The notes under the pieces: generated by a model
The model's database searches: none
What the model saw: only the letters and a program-made list of their open reading frames with translations
What the model was told of the DNA's origin: nothing
Shown here: positions 24,550 through 33,689 of the stretch, piece after piece
How positions within the stretch are numbered: position 1 is the stretch's first letter
How the letters are laid out: each line of letters opens with the position of its first letter
DNA from: Prevotella sp. UBA3294
GTDB lineage: Bacteria > Bacteroidota > Bacteroidia > Bacteroidales > Bacteroidaceae
Assembly: GCA_002361535.1 (NCBI GenBank)
Contig: DETG01000031.1
Coordinates: forward strand, 11,136 to 44,893
Length of the DNA stretch: 33,758 nucleotides
Reading direction: 5' to 3'
Position numbers and translations under genes: made by a program

Positions 24550-24573
24550 ATCATGATTTGTTACGACCTTTCT

Positions 24574-26643
24574 TTATCCCACCTGACAACCTGGCTTCAC
24601 GTCCTTTGTAGTGGTCACCACACTAAGGCTGTCATCAAAGTCAACGGCAGAGAGGATCATTCCCTGGCTCTCTATACCCATCATCTTTCGCGGTGCGAAG
24701 TTTGCCACGAAGAGGATGCGTTTGCCAATCAGTTCCTCGGGGTTCTCGTAGAAAGCAGCGATGCCGGAACAGATAGTACGGTCGATACCCGTTCCATCAT
24801 CGATGGTGAACTGAAGGAGTTTCTTCGACTTTTTCACCTTCTGACAGTCTTTTACCAGTCCCACGCGGATATCCAATTTCTCGAAGTCTTCGAACGAGAC
24901 TGTGTCTTTCACGGGAACCGCCTTGTACTGAGCAGCTTCATTCGCTTTCTTCGTTGCTTCCAGCTTGTCGAGCTGTTTTTGTATCACATCATCCTCAATC
25001 TTCTCGAAAAGCAGTGCAGGCTCATTCAACTGATGACCAGCCTTCAGCAGATCGGTGCTACCTAACTGTTCCCACTCAAAGGTATCGAGGTTGAGCATAT
25101 CCCGCAATTTCTTACTTGAGAAAGGCAAGAAGGGCTCAAAGGCGATAGCAAGATTGGCAGTAAGCTGCAGACAGATATTCAAGATGGTCTCACAACGCTT
25201 GGGATCCGTCTTCCATACCTTCCAAGGTTCACATTCTGTGATATAGCGGTTACCGATGCGAGCCAGGTTCATGGCCTCGAACTGGGCATCACGGAACTTG
25301 AACTGGTCGAGCAATGTCTCTACTTTCTGTTTTACGTCTTTAAACTCGTCAAGAGCCTGTCGGTCAACGTCTTGCAGTTCGCCGCAAGCAGGCACTATGC
25401 CATTCCAGTATTTCTTGGTCAGTTGCAAGGCACGGTTCACGAAATTGCCATAGACAGCAACAAGTTCGTTGTTATTACGATCCTGGAAGTCTTTCCAGGT
25501 GAAGTTATTGTCTTTGGTTTCAGGAGCATTGGCTGTCAGCACATAGCGGAGCACATCCTGCTTGCCAGGCATATCTTTCAGATATTCATGCAGCCAGACA
25601 GCCCAGTTGCGCGAAGTACTGATCTTGTCGTTCTCTAAGTTCAGGAACTCGTTGGCGGGCACATTATCAGGCATGATATACTTTCCATGGGCACGCATCA
25701 TCACTGGGAAGATAATACAATGGAACACGATATTGTCCTTGCCGATGAAATGCACCAGTCGGGTGTCCTCATCCTGCCACCATTTCTCCCAATTTCCCCA
25801 TTTCTCAGGTTCTTTTTCGCACAGTTCCTTGGTGTTGGAGATATAACCGATAGGAGCATCGAACCAGACATACAGCACCTTACCGTCGGCCCCTTCCACC
25901 GGTACAGGGATACCCCAGTCAAGGTCGCGGGTCATGGCACGTGGCTGCAGATCCATATCCAGCCAGCTCTTGCACTGCCCATAAACATTCGGTCGCCACT
26001 CGCGGTGCTCCTCTAAGATCCACTTTTTCAACCACTCCTGATATTCGTTCAGGGGCAGATACCAGTTCTTCGTATCCTTCAGCACCGGGGTGGAGCCGCT
26101 GATGGTGCTCTTCGGATTGATGAGTTCCATCGGTGAGAGGTCACGCCCACATTTCTCACACTGATCACCGTATGCTCCCTTGCTATGGCAGTGAGGGCAC
26201 TCGCCTGTGATGTAACGGTCGGCTAAGAACTGATGAGCCTCCTCGTCGTACAATTGCGTGGTGGTCTGCTCGGTCAATTTCCCCTCCTCATAGAGTTTGC
26301 GGAAGAAGTCGGCGGCGAACTGATGATGGATCTTACTGGTGGTACGGCTATAGATATCAAAGGAGATGCCAAACTCGCTGAACGAGTCTTTGATCATCTG
26401 ATGATAGCGATCCACCACGTCCTGCGGGGTGATGCCCTCTTTTCGGGCACGGATCGTAATGGGCACACCGTGTTCATCACTACCGCCGATGAAGATCACG
26501 TCTTGTTTCTTCAGACGGAGATAACGCACATAGATGTCGGCAGGAACATAGACGCCGGCAAGGTGGCCGATATGCACACCGCCGTTGGCATAAGGCAGTG
26601 CTGCTGTCACAGTGGTGCGCTTGAAATTCTTATTCTTTTCCAT
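24574..26643 (-). CDS. metG: Methionyl-tRNA synthetase
   Basis: A 689-residue class I synthetase that charges tRNA-Met in the cytoplasm. Visible are the HIGH motif ([11 protein letters not shown]24 to H27), DEHGVPI, the zinc-binding knuckles CPHCHSKG and CEKCGRDL, the KMSKS equivalent KISTSRN, and a C-terminal tRNA-binding OB-fold domain ([20 protein letters not shown], to DVKPGCQVG) of the EMAPII/Trbp111 type. I chose [11 protein letters not shown] at 26643; eight residues of the longer frame run into the promoter. It has its own -7 box and a strong terminator, so it is a single-gene unit even though the comM fragment lies 114 bases upstream on the same strand. Confidence 0.97.
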   Translation of the reverse strand: MEKNKNFKRTTVTAALPYANGGVHIGHLAGVYVPADIYVRYLRLKKQDVIFIGGSDEHGVPITIRARKEGITPQDVVDRYHQMIKDSFSEFGISFDIYSRTTSKIHHQFAADFFRKLYEEGKLTEQTTTQLYDEEAHQFLADRYITGECPHCHSKGAYGDQCEKCGRDLSPMELINPKSTISGSTPVLKDTKNWYLPLNEYQEWLKKWILEEHREWRPNVYGQCKSWLDMDLQPRAMTRDLDWGIPVPVEGADGKVLYVWFDAPIGYISNTKELCEKEPEKWGNWEKWWQDEDTRLVHFIGKDNIVFHCIIFPVMMRAHGKYIMPDNVPANEFLNLENDKISTSRNWAVWLHEYLKDMPGKQDVLRYVLTANAPETKDNNFTWKDFQDRNNNELVAVYGNFVNRALQLTKKYWNGIVPACGELQDVDRQALDEFKDVKQKVETLLDQFKFRDAQFEAMNLARIGNRYITECEPWKVWKTDPKRCETILNICLQLTANLAIAFEPFLPFSSKKLRDMLNLDTFEWEQLGSTDLLKAGHQLNEPALLFEKIEDDVIQKQLDKLEATKKANEAAQYKAVPVKDTVSFEDFEKLDIRVGLVKDCQKVKKSKKLLQFTIDDGTGIDRTICSGIAAFYENPEELIGKRILFVANFAPRKMMGIESQGMILSAVDFDDSLSVVTTTKDVKPGCQVG

Positions 26644-26664
26644 GATTATTCTTTTTATTGGATG

Positions 26665-26672
26665 CAAAGGTA
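26665..26672 (-). promoter_or_regulatory. -7 box of metG
   Basis: Minus strand TACCTTTG, 21 bases before the metG start codon. Only a CTTG at a 22-base distance stands in for the -33 box. Confidence 0.6.
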
Positions 26673-26757
26673 TGAAAAATCAGTGGAATACCTGCAAGAT
26701 CCCCTTTATTTTTTTCGTATCAACACAGGATTGATGGCATCGTGGGAGAAAAACCGT

Positions 26758-27150
26758 CTATACTCCTCTCTCCGCCCAATCACCACGGTCGAGGTTACGG
26801 TAACCGATAGCCTCGGCGATGTGCATCGATTCTACTTTCTCCGAGCCGTCGAGGTCTGCAATGGTACGGGCTACTTTCAGGATGCGGCTGTAGGCGCGGG
26901 CAGAGAGTTTCAGACGTTCCATGGCCATGCGGAGCATCTCCATCGAGGAGGCATCGGGCTCAGCATACTGATGGATCATACGCTCCGACATCTGCGCATT
27001 ACAATGTACCCCTTTGATCTCCTTGAAGCGAGCCTCCTGTATCTGACGTGCTTTGATCACACGTTCGCGGATGGCAGCTGAGGGCTCTCCGGGAGCCATC
27101 TTTGACAAATCAGAGAAGGGGACTGCGGCTAACTCACAGTGGAGGTCTAT
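26758..27150 (-). pseudogene. Detached 3' fragment of comM (Mg-chelatase-like ATPase)
   Basis: The 130 codons and stop are colinear, without gaps, with the last 130 codons of the intact comM at 29379-30926. By hand count 110 of 130 residues are identical (IDLHCE through DRGDWAERG). Synonymous positions differ widely, so this is not a recent copy. It lacks Walker A, Walker B and the Cys cluster. The frame continues upstream to an ATG at 27207 (MVKLNDIYRK) or 27267, but those residues are not comM. The GC-rich codon use matches the upstream body of comM and metG better than the AT-rich end now attached to comM. It is best read as the original end of comM, cut off by the island insertion. A small protein could still be made. 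Confidence 0.85.
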
Positions 27151-27241
27151 CCATGCGGAGATTTTAGGGGGCTGTGATTTTCGATATATATCGTTCAATT
27201 TTACCATGTGTTTGCCTACTATAAAATATTTATTATAATTG

Positions 27242-27991
27242 TCAAAAAGCAAGCCTATAATCAACATCCATTAATGGCCATAGTAGTTTCTCACTCTCAA
27301 TATCATGAAGATTTTTATTTCCTAAACTGGTATGATAATGCAAAATTGGTATGTTTGCTAATTTCTTTAATATATTGAATTCATAGGTCTCTTTTACTTT
27401 ATTTTGTAAAGGGAGACATATTATTACAGCAACGAGTGAATCTTCTATATTTAAGTACGAAGACGAGAAATCCTCGCTCTTTACCAACAAACGATATTCA
27501 TTTTCTTTCGACCAATCTAATGATTTTGTGAAAAATATGTCTTTATATTTTGTTTCGATTTCCTTGACAGCTTCACTTTTGGTTTTTACATTTAAGAATA
27601 AAGCATTTGTAAAATTACGGAGATAGTTAATTTTACCTCTTCTATGAAAAACATTAAAGCGGTTGAATTCTTTGATAATACTTTTCTTATCAAAAACCAA
27701 ACAAGCACCATTTCCTTTTTCTGCATAGTATCCCCATAAAGAATCTATTTCGAAAGCTCTTTTATCCCTTTTGTCAAAGGTGAAACTCAAAGATTTGTAT
27801 TTTTTAAGTTCTTCTTCTGCCAGTTCATTAAACACTTCTCGACAAGATTCTGCAATGTCATTCATTTTCGAAAAATCTCCAAATAATAATCTTTTTGTAG
27901 TAATTATCTTAATGGCTGAATCGAATTTGGTATAATGGAATAGTAACCTTCCATTATATGTCATATAATTTGGTAGATATTCTTCTTCCAT
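27242..27991 (-). CDS. DUF2971 domain protein (island cargo)
   Basis: A 249-residue protein without signal peptide or membrane helix. It fits the DUF2971 pattern: LFHYTKFDSAIKIITTKRLLFGDFSKMNDIAE near the start (HYT and MND motifs), SLWGYYAEKGNGACLVFDK in the middle, and SLDWSKENEYRLLV later. The biochemical role of DUF2971 is not established; the conserved polar residues suggest an enzyme or nucleotide-binding role, and the family turns up in accessory regions. It starts 18 bases after the exonuclease stop and the two are surely co-transcribed. It is very AT-rich compared with the flanks. Its 3' end overlaps the non-comM extension of the comM fragment frame by 26 bases. Confidence 0.82.
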   Translation of the reverse strand: MEEEYLPNYMTYNGRLLFHYTKFDSAIKIITTKRLLFGDFSKMNDIAESCREVFNELAEEELKKYKSLSFTFDKRDKRAFEIDSLWGYYAEKGNGACLVFDKKSIIKEFNRFNVFHRRGKINYLRNFTNALFLNVKTKSEAVKEIETKYKDIFFTKSLDWSKENEYRLLVKSEDFSSSYLNIEDSLVAVIICLPLQNKVKETYEFNILKKLANIPILHYHTSLGNKNLHDIESEKLLWPLMDVDYRLAF

Positions 27992-28009
27992 GTTCTATAT
28001 ATTATTCAT

Positions 28010-29350
28010 TTAAAATAATAAGTAGTATATTGAAGTGCCAATTACGATGATAAGAGATAAAACAACCATACAGCCGCTGTTTGAAGAGGATTTGTTTGTA
28101 TGTGATGCGGCTGAGTCTCTATCATGAATCATTTGTTGAACCTGTTCTGCATTAGGAACTTGTCCTCTGTCTATGTCTACACCATATTTTGCATAATACC
28201 GTTTCATTTCATAATGTTTTTCAGCTTCCCTTTGATTCCACTGCTCTCTTATATTGTTAATAACCTTGAGCATTTCTTTGAAATATGCAATTGCAGAGGA
28301 GGAATTATTATTACTTCTTTTCGATGATTGAATAGCAATACTAAGCCAGTCTTGCTCATTCTCAATAGTGTATGTACATAAATAGCTATATGGTTTTCTT
28401 AATTGATATTTCTTAATAACTTCAACACCACCCATTTCTTTTTCAAAACTGCAAATAGCCTCTGCTATTATCTTGGTTGAATTATCAGATTTTAATAATT
28501 CATTAAAGAAAGCGAAACTATCTTTAATCCACTCTTCTTCAGAGTAATCTCTATAGACTAATTCATCATTTTCTATAACAAGTTTCTTGGAAGGGTTTTC
28601 TATAATTTTCTCTTTTTTGTAAGGACCAAGTCCGCTCAATTCATCTAAAAATCCCTTGTTATTTTTCAAATTACAAGCTATTGTACAAAGAGCGAAAGCC
28701 TTTGAGCAATACGATAATGAAGTGTGTTTACAAGCCCATAAAATATTATCATTTGTATGATATATCTTTACATCTAACTTGTTGCTAGGTTTTAACACCC
28801 CACTATCTTGGAGCAACCAGAAGCATTCCATCGCAGCCTGAGTGTCAGCCATTGCATTATGGGCATTTGAAAAGGAATTTCCCTTCAAAATTGAGTAAAG
28901 CTCCTCTAATGTCGGATATTTGTTGTTGGGTAAACCACAGAAATCTTTTGATAGTTTCATAGTGCAAAAGTGTGGTTTTAAACTAACAGGTAGAGTTTTA
29001 TTGTACCTATAGTATTCAGAATTCAACACATTGATGTCAAATTCAACATTATGGCCAACTATAAAGGTACATTCATCGATTTTCTGCTTTAATATGTCAA
29101 GAGTTTCCGAAAGGACTTGTCCTCTTGAAATTGCGTCTGCCGTCGTGATTCCATGAACTTTAGTAGATTCTGGCGGAACAATAAAGCCATTTGGTTTTAT
29201 AATATAATAATTGCTATCAACAACCTCCCTATCCTCTGTCAATATATAGGCGACACTAACCAATCTTGGCCAATTCTCTGTATCTGTAGGGGATAGATTG
29301 TTGCTTTTAGGAAGACCAGTTGTTTCTGTATCAATGAATAAATACTTCAT
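28010..29350 (-). CDS. DEDDh 3'-5' exonuclease with C-terminal membrane helix (island cargo)
   Basis: A 446-residue protein. Residues 1-185 form a DnaQ-like exonuclease: exo I FIDTETTGL (D7, E9), exo II VGHNVEFD (D105) and exo III HNAMADTQAA (H164, D169), all intact. Residues about 190-410 are a helical region I do not recognise (EWIKDSFAFFNELL, KRYYAKYGVDIDRGQV). Residues about 424-446 form a hydrophobic helix (CMVVLSLIIVIGTSIYYLLF), so the enzyme is probably a C-tail-anchored protein facing the cytoplasm. It likely degrades DNA or RNA ends. An anchored exonuclease next to a DUF2971 gene on an island suggests a defence or conflict role, which is inference. It lies 28 bases after comM and may depend on the comM transcript. 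Confidence 0.85.
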   Translation of the reverse strand: MKYLFIDTETTGLPKSNNLSPTDTENWPRLVSVAYILTEDREVVDSNYYIIKPNGFIVPPESTKVHGITTADAISRGQVLSETLDILKQKIDECTFIVGHNVEFDINVLNSEYYRYNKTLPVSLKPHFCTMKLSKDFCGLPNNKYPTLEELYSILKGNSFSNAHNAMADTQAAMECFWLLQDSGVLKPSNKLDVKIYHTNDNILWACKHTSLSYCSKAFALCTIACNLKNNKGFLDELSGLGPYKKEKIIENPSKKLVIENDELVYRDYSEEEWIKDSFAFFNELLKSDNSTKIIAEAICSFEKEMGGVEVIKKYQLRKPYSYLCTYTIENEQDWLSIAIQSSKRSNNNSSSAIAYFKEMLKVINNIREQWNQREAEKHYEMKRYYAKYGVDIDRGQVPNAEQVQQMIHDRDSAASHTNKSSSNSGCMVVLSLIIVIGTSIYYLLF

Positions 29351-29378
29351 ATTTTTTTTTATTTAGTTAATAATACAT

Positions 29379-30926
29379 TTACAATCCTCTCTCAGCCCAA
29401 TCACCTCTATCTAGATTCCTATAACCTATAGCTTCAGCTATATGTTGCGACTGGACGTTTTCTGAATAATCCAAATCTGCAATGGTTCTTGCAACTTTCA
29501 AAATACGACTATACGCACGTGCAGACAACTTTAACCGTTCCATCGCCATACGTAGCATATCCATAGAGGCTGCATCAGGTTCTGCGAATTGATGCAACAT
29601 GCGTTCAGTCATTTGAGCGTTGCAGTGAACACCCTTGAAATCCTTGAAGCGAGCCTCTTGGATTTGCCGTGCTTTAATCACTCTTTCACGTATCTTTTCG
29701 CTTGGTTCCCCAGGCTTTAGCTTACTGAGTTCGGAGAAGGGCACTTGCGAAATCTCACAGTGTAGGTCAATACGATCAAGCAGGGGCCCGCTGATCTTAT
29801 TCATGTACCGTTGGATCTGTCCTGGGGTACATACACAGTTATGTGTGGGATCACCGTAGTATCCGCAAGGGCAAGGGTTCATCGACGCGACAAACATAAA
29901 AGAACAAGGATATTCGAGCGTGTATTTAGCACGGCTGATGGTGATGCGGCGATCCTCAAGCGGTTGTCGCAACACTTCAAGCGTCGTTTTGTTGAATTCC
30001 GGCAATTCATCGAGGAAGAGCACCCCGTTATGCGCCAAGGAAATCTCTCCGGGCTGTGGGTTAACCCCTCCGCCTACAAGAGCCACCTGCGATATGGTAT
30101 GATGCGGACTACGGAACGGGCGCTGTGAGATCAGGCTGATGTCCCGTCCTAATTTCCCCGCTACAGAATGGATCTGAGTCGTTTCCAAACTCTCTGCCAA
30201 AGACAAAGGCGGCAGGATACTGGGCAGTCGTTTAGCCATCATCGACTTTCCGCTTCCCGGTGGTCCGATCATGATCAGGTTATGCCCACCTGCTGCGGCC
30301 ACCTCTAATGCCCGTTTCACGTTCTCCTGTCCACGCACATCAGCGAAATCGAGATCGAAATGACTCTGGTGCTCGTAAAACTCCCGCCGGGTATCAATGA
30401 CAGTAGGCTCAAACAGTTGTTGTCCGTTGAAGAAGCTGATCACATCCGACAAACTCTCCATGCCATAGACCGAGATATTATTAACGACGGCAGCCTCACA
30501 GATATTCTGTTTGGGTACGATCAGTCCTTTGAAATGCTCAGCCCGTGCACGAATAGCAATAGGTAATGCACCGCGAATTGGTTGCAGTCGCCCATCAAGT
30601 CCTAACTCCCCCACCAGCATATACTCCTGCAGATGGCTGCTTTCCACCTTGTTATTAGCGGCAAGGATGGCAATGGCTAAAGGCAGATCATAGCTGCTCC
30701 CCTCCTTTCTGAGATCGGCGGGAGCCATGTTCACGGTAATGTCGGCTACGGGGAATTTAAAACCAGTGTTCTGGCATGCGGCAGCAATGCGGTCACGACT
30801 CTCCTTGACAGCACTGTCGGGCAGTCCCGTCAGATGATAAAGCACGCCTCTTGTCATGCTTACCTCCACGGTCACGGTGGTTACATCCAACCCATTGACG
30901 GCTGCACAGAATGTTTTTACTAACAT
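29379..30926 (-). CDS. comM: ComM/YifB Mg-chelatase-like AAA+ ATPase, intact hybrid
   Basis: A 515-residue cytosolic helicase-like AAA+ protein. In bacteria where it has been studied, ComM promotes branch migration during natural transformation. In order: N-terminal Lon-substrate-like domain (1-180), Walker A GPPGSGKS (221-228), Walker B VLFLDELPEF (302-311), a zinc-like Cys cluster (C352, C354, C364, C366), and a C-terminal domain with ERLKLSARAYSRILKVARTIADL. The length is normal. The last 130 codons are AT-richer than the body and have a diverged second copy at 26758-27150, so the gene looks like a hybrid whose end came with the island. The lipoprotein gene upstream ends 48 bases before it, with no promoter seen between. 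Confidence 0.93.
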   Translation of the reverse strand: MLVKTFCAAVNGLDVTTVTVEVSMTRGVLYHLTGLPDSAVKESRDRIAAACQNTGFKFPVADITVNMAPADLRKEGSSYDLPLAIAILAANNKVESSHLQEYMLVGELGLDGRLQPIRGALPIAIRARAEHFKGLIVPKQNICEAAVVNNISVYGMESLSDVISFFNGQQLFEPTVIDTRREFYEHQSHFDLDFADVRGQENVKRALEVAAAGGHNLIMIGPPGSGKSMMAKRLPSILPPLSLAESLETTQIHSVAGKLGRDISLISQRPFRSPHHTISQVALVGGGVNPQPGEISLAHNGVLFLDELPEFNKTTLEVLRQPLEDRRITISRAKYTLEYPCSFMFVASMNPCPCGYYGDPTHNCVCTPGQIQRYMNKISGPLLDRIDLHCEISQVPFSELSKLKPGEPSEKIRERVIKARQIQEARFKDFKGVHCNAQMTERMLHQFAEPDAASMDMLRMAMERLKLSARAYSRILKVARTIADLDYSENVQSQHIAEAIGYRNLDRGDWAERGL

Positions 30927-30974
30927 ATTAGATTTGAATGAGTGATGAATGAGTTCGGTTAATCAGCGGACAGG

Positions 30975-31973
30975 TTATTTCAGGAGTTTTTCCAGTCGTT
31001 CCCTCATATCGTTGGGATTCAGTCCTCGGGCGATGATTCTCCCACTGGTATCGATAATGATATTGTCGGGCACGGACATCATTCCTAATTTGGCAAGCAG
31101 CGGACTCTCCAGCATCTGCTCATCGCAGATTGTTGACCATCCCACTGAGTCATGCTTCAGGTAGTTACGACAGTCACGCTTGCTGGCATCGATGCAGATT
31201 CCCACCACACCCAGCTTGGTGCCTTTCTCCTCGCGGAGCGATCTCAGACGGCGTTGGATATCCTGACTCTCGTAGTTCCATGTTGACCACACATGGATGA
31301 CCGACACCTTCCCGCGAAGGTCAGCATTCGTCACCGTCCGTCCATTGATATCGACAGCCGAGAAGGATGGTACCGGCGCATTCAGCTGTGCAATCTTCAA
31401 TATGGAGACATCTTTCATCAGGCGGTTCACCTCTCCATTCTTGGGCTGCGCTTTCACCAATGTCTCTAACAGTTCGGCAGCTTTCGTCAGATCAGGATTG
31501 ACACCCTGTAGGAAATATCTTTTCAGAAGAAAGACACTTACGGGTGAAGCAGCATTGTCACGGATGAACAAAGCAGCCTTATTCACAGCCTCTGGTGGTG
31601 AAGCATTCACCACGGCCTGACGGAAACGAGTCATCAGTTCGTTCGCATCCGTCCCTTCCACCGACATCTCTTTCAGGTGGGTGGCATCACCTTTGACATG
31701 AGCCGTCTTACCCGACTCGGCAAAGATGGGTTGCTCAGAGAAATTGGGGAACACCAGCATCAGTGTTCCTGAATGCTCACATGGAATCTGATAGCTGAAT
31801 CGTCCGCCATCGGTATGGATGGTGTCGACACCGTTGACAAGTCCGTCGGTGCTATATACATAGAACTCACCCCGGTTCAGGTTGAGGAAGCGTCCTTCGA
31901 TCTTAAACTGACCGTTGGGTGCTCCACACGAAACCAGAGCCAGGGTGAGCAGAATATAGCAGAATCGCTTCAT
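30975..31973 (-). CDS. Thioredoxin-like lipoprotein (TlpA/DUF4369 type) lacking active-site Cys
   Basis: A 332-residue lipoprotein: the signal peptide ends in a lipobox (LVSCG, C16). A DUF4369-type beta domain follows (about 20-110: FKIEGRFLNLNRGEFYVYSTDG), then a helical link, and a thioredoxin-fold domain of the TlpA/AhpC type (about 198-332: NAPVPSFSAVDINGRTVTNADLRGKVSVIHVWSTW). Where redox-active relatives have WCxxC, this protein has W232-N233-Y234-E235-S236, so both cysteines are absent. The cis-proline loop (SVPDNIIID) is kept. It therefore cannot do disulfide exchange in the usual way and probably binds a partner or ligand. It is anchored in the periplasm or outer membrane. It starts 15 bases after the OmpA/TPR gene and precedes comM. 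Confidence 0.88.
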   Translation of the reverse strand: MKRFCYILLTLALVSCGAPNGQFKIEGRFLNLNRGEFYVYSTDGLVNGVDTIHTDGGRFSYQIPCEHSGTLMLVFPNFSEQPIFAESGKTAHVKGDATHLKEMSVEGTDANELMTRFRQAVVNASPPEAVNKAALFIRDNAASPVSVFLLKRYFLQGVNPDLTKAAELLETLVKAQPKNGEVNRLMKDVSILKIAQLNAPVPSFSAVDINGRTVTNADLRGKVSVIHVWSTWNYESQDIQRRLRSLREEKGTKLGVVGICIDASKRDCRNYLKHDSVGWSTICDEQMLESPLLAKLGMMSVPDNIIIDTSGRIIARGLNPNDMRERLEKLLK

Positions 31974-31988
31974 TGATATGGAATGCGA

Positions 31989-33668
31989 TTATTTGCTGAC
32001 GTTAAGAAGTTCCAGGTCGTTGGCAGCATAAGATGCCAGACTCGGATCCAGTTTCAGGGCCTCTTTCAGGAAATTTGAGGCAACGTTTGTCCTTCCCTGA
32101 CGGGCAGCAGTAAGAGCCTGCAGGTAGCTGGTCATCGCATCCTTGTTCTTCACACCCTGGAGGATCACCTCTGCGGTGGCGTAATTCTTGTTCAGGAGCT
32201 CTGCCAGACCGGCGAGATTACTCTCTGCATTTGCCAGGTTCTTGGCGGCCTCAGCATAGTTGCCCTTAGCAATATTCAAGGCACCCAGTACGTTGTTCAG
32301 ACCATTGGCATTGGTAGCCTTAGCGATATATGTCTCGGCACTGGCCACGTTACCTTCCTGCAGGGCCATCATCCCCAAGTTAGCGTTGGCCTCGGGAGCA
32401 TTGCCCAGCACGTTGAACACCTTATTAATATAATCCTTAGCGGTATCGTTGTTTCCCTTATTGAACTCCAATGCAGCGATATTGTTCAGTGCACGGTAGT
32501 CAGCGGGATACAACTTGGCAGCAGTCTTGTAGATAGCCTCCTGCTTGTCGGCATCGTTGGTCAGGGTAGCGGCATAGAGCAGCTCATCAACGCTGAGCTG
32601 AGCGGGATCTGCCACGTACTGCTCCTGAATCTGCTCATCACTGCGACCGATGGTCTCATAGTTGATGATCATACGTGAACGGCGGAGCTCAGGCAGGATA
32701 CCGTCGGCCAGTTCACGATAACCAGCAGACATGTTGCGGATCTGCTGTTCACGCTCCTGAGGATCCTTATACATCGAGAGCACGCGCAAGATCACGTCCT
32801 TGTCCTGGATGTTGCTGGCCTGTACCAACTGCTGGAAACCGTCCCAGTCCTCTGCGGTATATTTAGCATTGATATCCGTATTCACCTTCGTCTTCTTCAG
32901 CTGCTCTTTCACATACTGCTCGGCAGTATTCTGACGTTTGTTGGCCAGTTTGTCGTTAAAGTCGTAAGCACCCTCGGGAGAAGCGAATCCCAGCACATCG
33001 ATATCCTTGATGGCCAAGGTCTCACGCTCGCGGTTGATCTTCTTCAGCATTTCCACGAATTCTGCGATCGAGTTGCTCTTCAGCTCACTCTTGCGCAGGT
33101 TAGCCTGGTTCACCAAGAACTTGATCTGTGCTTCCTGCTTGTGAGCATTGATGCGCTGGAAGGTATCGGGAGCGATGCAGGCACCTGTCGAAGTAAGCAG
33201 GTTGCGATACAGCTCAGAAGTGGCGATGACGCCTTCTGCCACCTTCACGGCAGGAACATTCACCTTTTTCTTGCCCACCTTGGCATCGAATGTCAGGTAG
33301 AGGTCGCTCTTCTGCATGGGAGCAGTATAGGTGAAGCTGTTCTTCATGGTGTAGTTACCACCCACCTTGTACGAGATAGTCTGGTCGTTACCTTGAACTT
33401 TCTCGCCCTGGAAGGTTGCTCCCTGTCCCTGAACGACGTTACCGTTGCTGCAACGGATCTCAGGAATCACTGTAACCACAGCTTTCTTCTTCAGATACTT
33501 CTCCGGGAACTTGCCGTTGATGGTTACAGGCACCTTGCCGGCCTCTGTCTCCATTGGATTCGGCACTACGTTGAAATTGTCGGCAGAAAGGGCACCAAGC
33601 TTCGAGGAGCAGGATGTCATCAGAACCATGCCGACTGCAGAAACAAATAAAACAAGATTTTTGCGCAT
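31989..33668 (-). CDS. OmpA-like/TPR lipoprotein
   Basis: A 559-residue lipoprotein (lipobox LMTSC, C20). A beta-rich N-terminal part (about 30-160: KVPVTINGKFPEKYLKKKAVVTV) is followed by an OmpA-type peptidoglycan-binding-like region (KDIDVLGFASPEGAYDFNDKLANKRQNTAEQYV, about 235-275), and C-terminal TPR repeats (about 390-559: YPADYRALNNIAALEFNKGN, APEANANLGMMALQEGNVA). It is likely an outer membrane lipoprotein linking envelope layers; the exact role is unknown. I chose MRKNLVLFVS at 33668 because the longer frame runs into the tRNA. It starts 21 bases after the 3' end of tRNA-Leu and probably shares its promoter. The thioredoxin-like gene follows after 15 bases. Confidence 0.87.
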   Translation of the reverse strand: MRKNLVLFVSAVGMVLMTSCSSKLGALSADNFNVVPNPMETEAGKVPVTINGKFPEKYLKKKAVVTVIPEIRCSNGNVVQGQGATFQGEKVQGNDQTISYKVGGNYTMKNSFTYTAPMQKSDLYLTFDAKVGKKKVNVPAVKVAEGVIATSELYRNLLTSTGACIAPDTFQRINAHKQEAQIKFLVNQANLRKSELKSNSIAEFVEMLKKINRERETLAIKDIDVLGFASPEGAYDFNDKLANKRQNTAEQYVKEQLKKTKVNTDINAKYTAEDWDGFQQLVQASNIQDKDVILRVLSMYKDPQEREQQIRNMSAGYRELADGILPELRRSRMIINYETIGRSDEQIQEQYVADPAQLSVDELLYAATLTNDADKQEAIYKTAAKLYPADYRALNNIAALEFNKGNNDTAKDYINKVFNVLGNAPEANANLGMMALQEGNVASAETYIAKATNANGLNNVLGALNIAKGNYAEAAKNLANAESNLAGLAELLNKNYATAEVILQGVKNKDAMTSYLQALTAARQGRTNVASNFLKEALKLDPSLASYAANDLELLNVSK

Positions 33669-33689
33669 AATAAAAATAAGATTTAAAGG

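Larger units (their letters stand above)
27151..29771. mobile_element. Putative small genomic island in comM
   Basis: Two diverged 393-base copies of the comM 3' end lie 2,621 bases apart (26758-27150 and 29379-29771) and bracket two AT-rich genes. In sampled lines 16 of 60 bases are G or C inside the island (27541-27600), against 31 of 60 in the body of comM (29941-30000). The attached comM end is also AT-richer than the rest of that gene. This fits an element that entered comM and brought a replacement 3' end. No integrase, transposase or target-site duplication is seen. The exact ends are not known. A 12-bp palindrome CGATATATATCG lies at 27182-27193 near one edge. Confidence 0.65.

Noticed and set aside
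26758..27267. Independent functional ATPase gene
   Set aside because: Only the last quarter of ComM is present, without Walker motifs. The upstream residues are unrelated, so it is a remnant.
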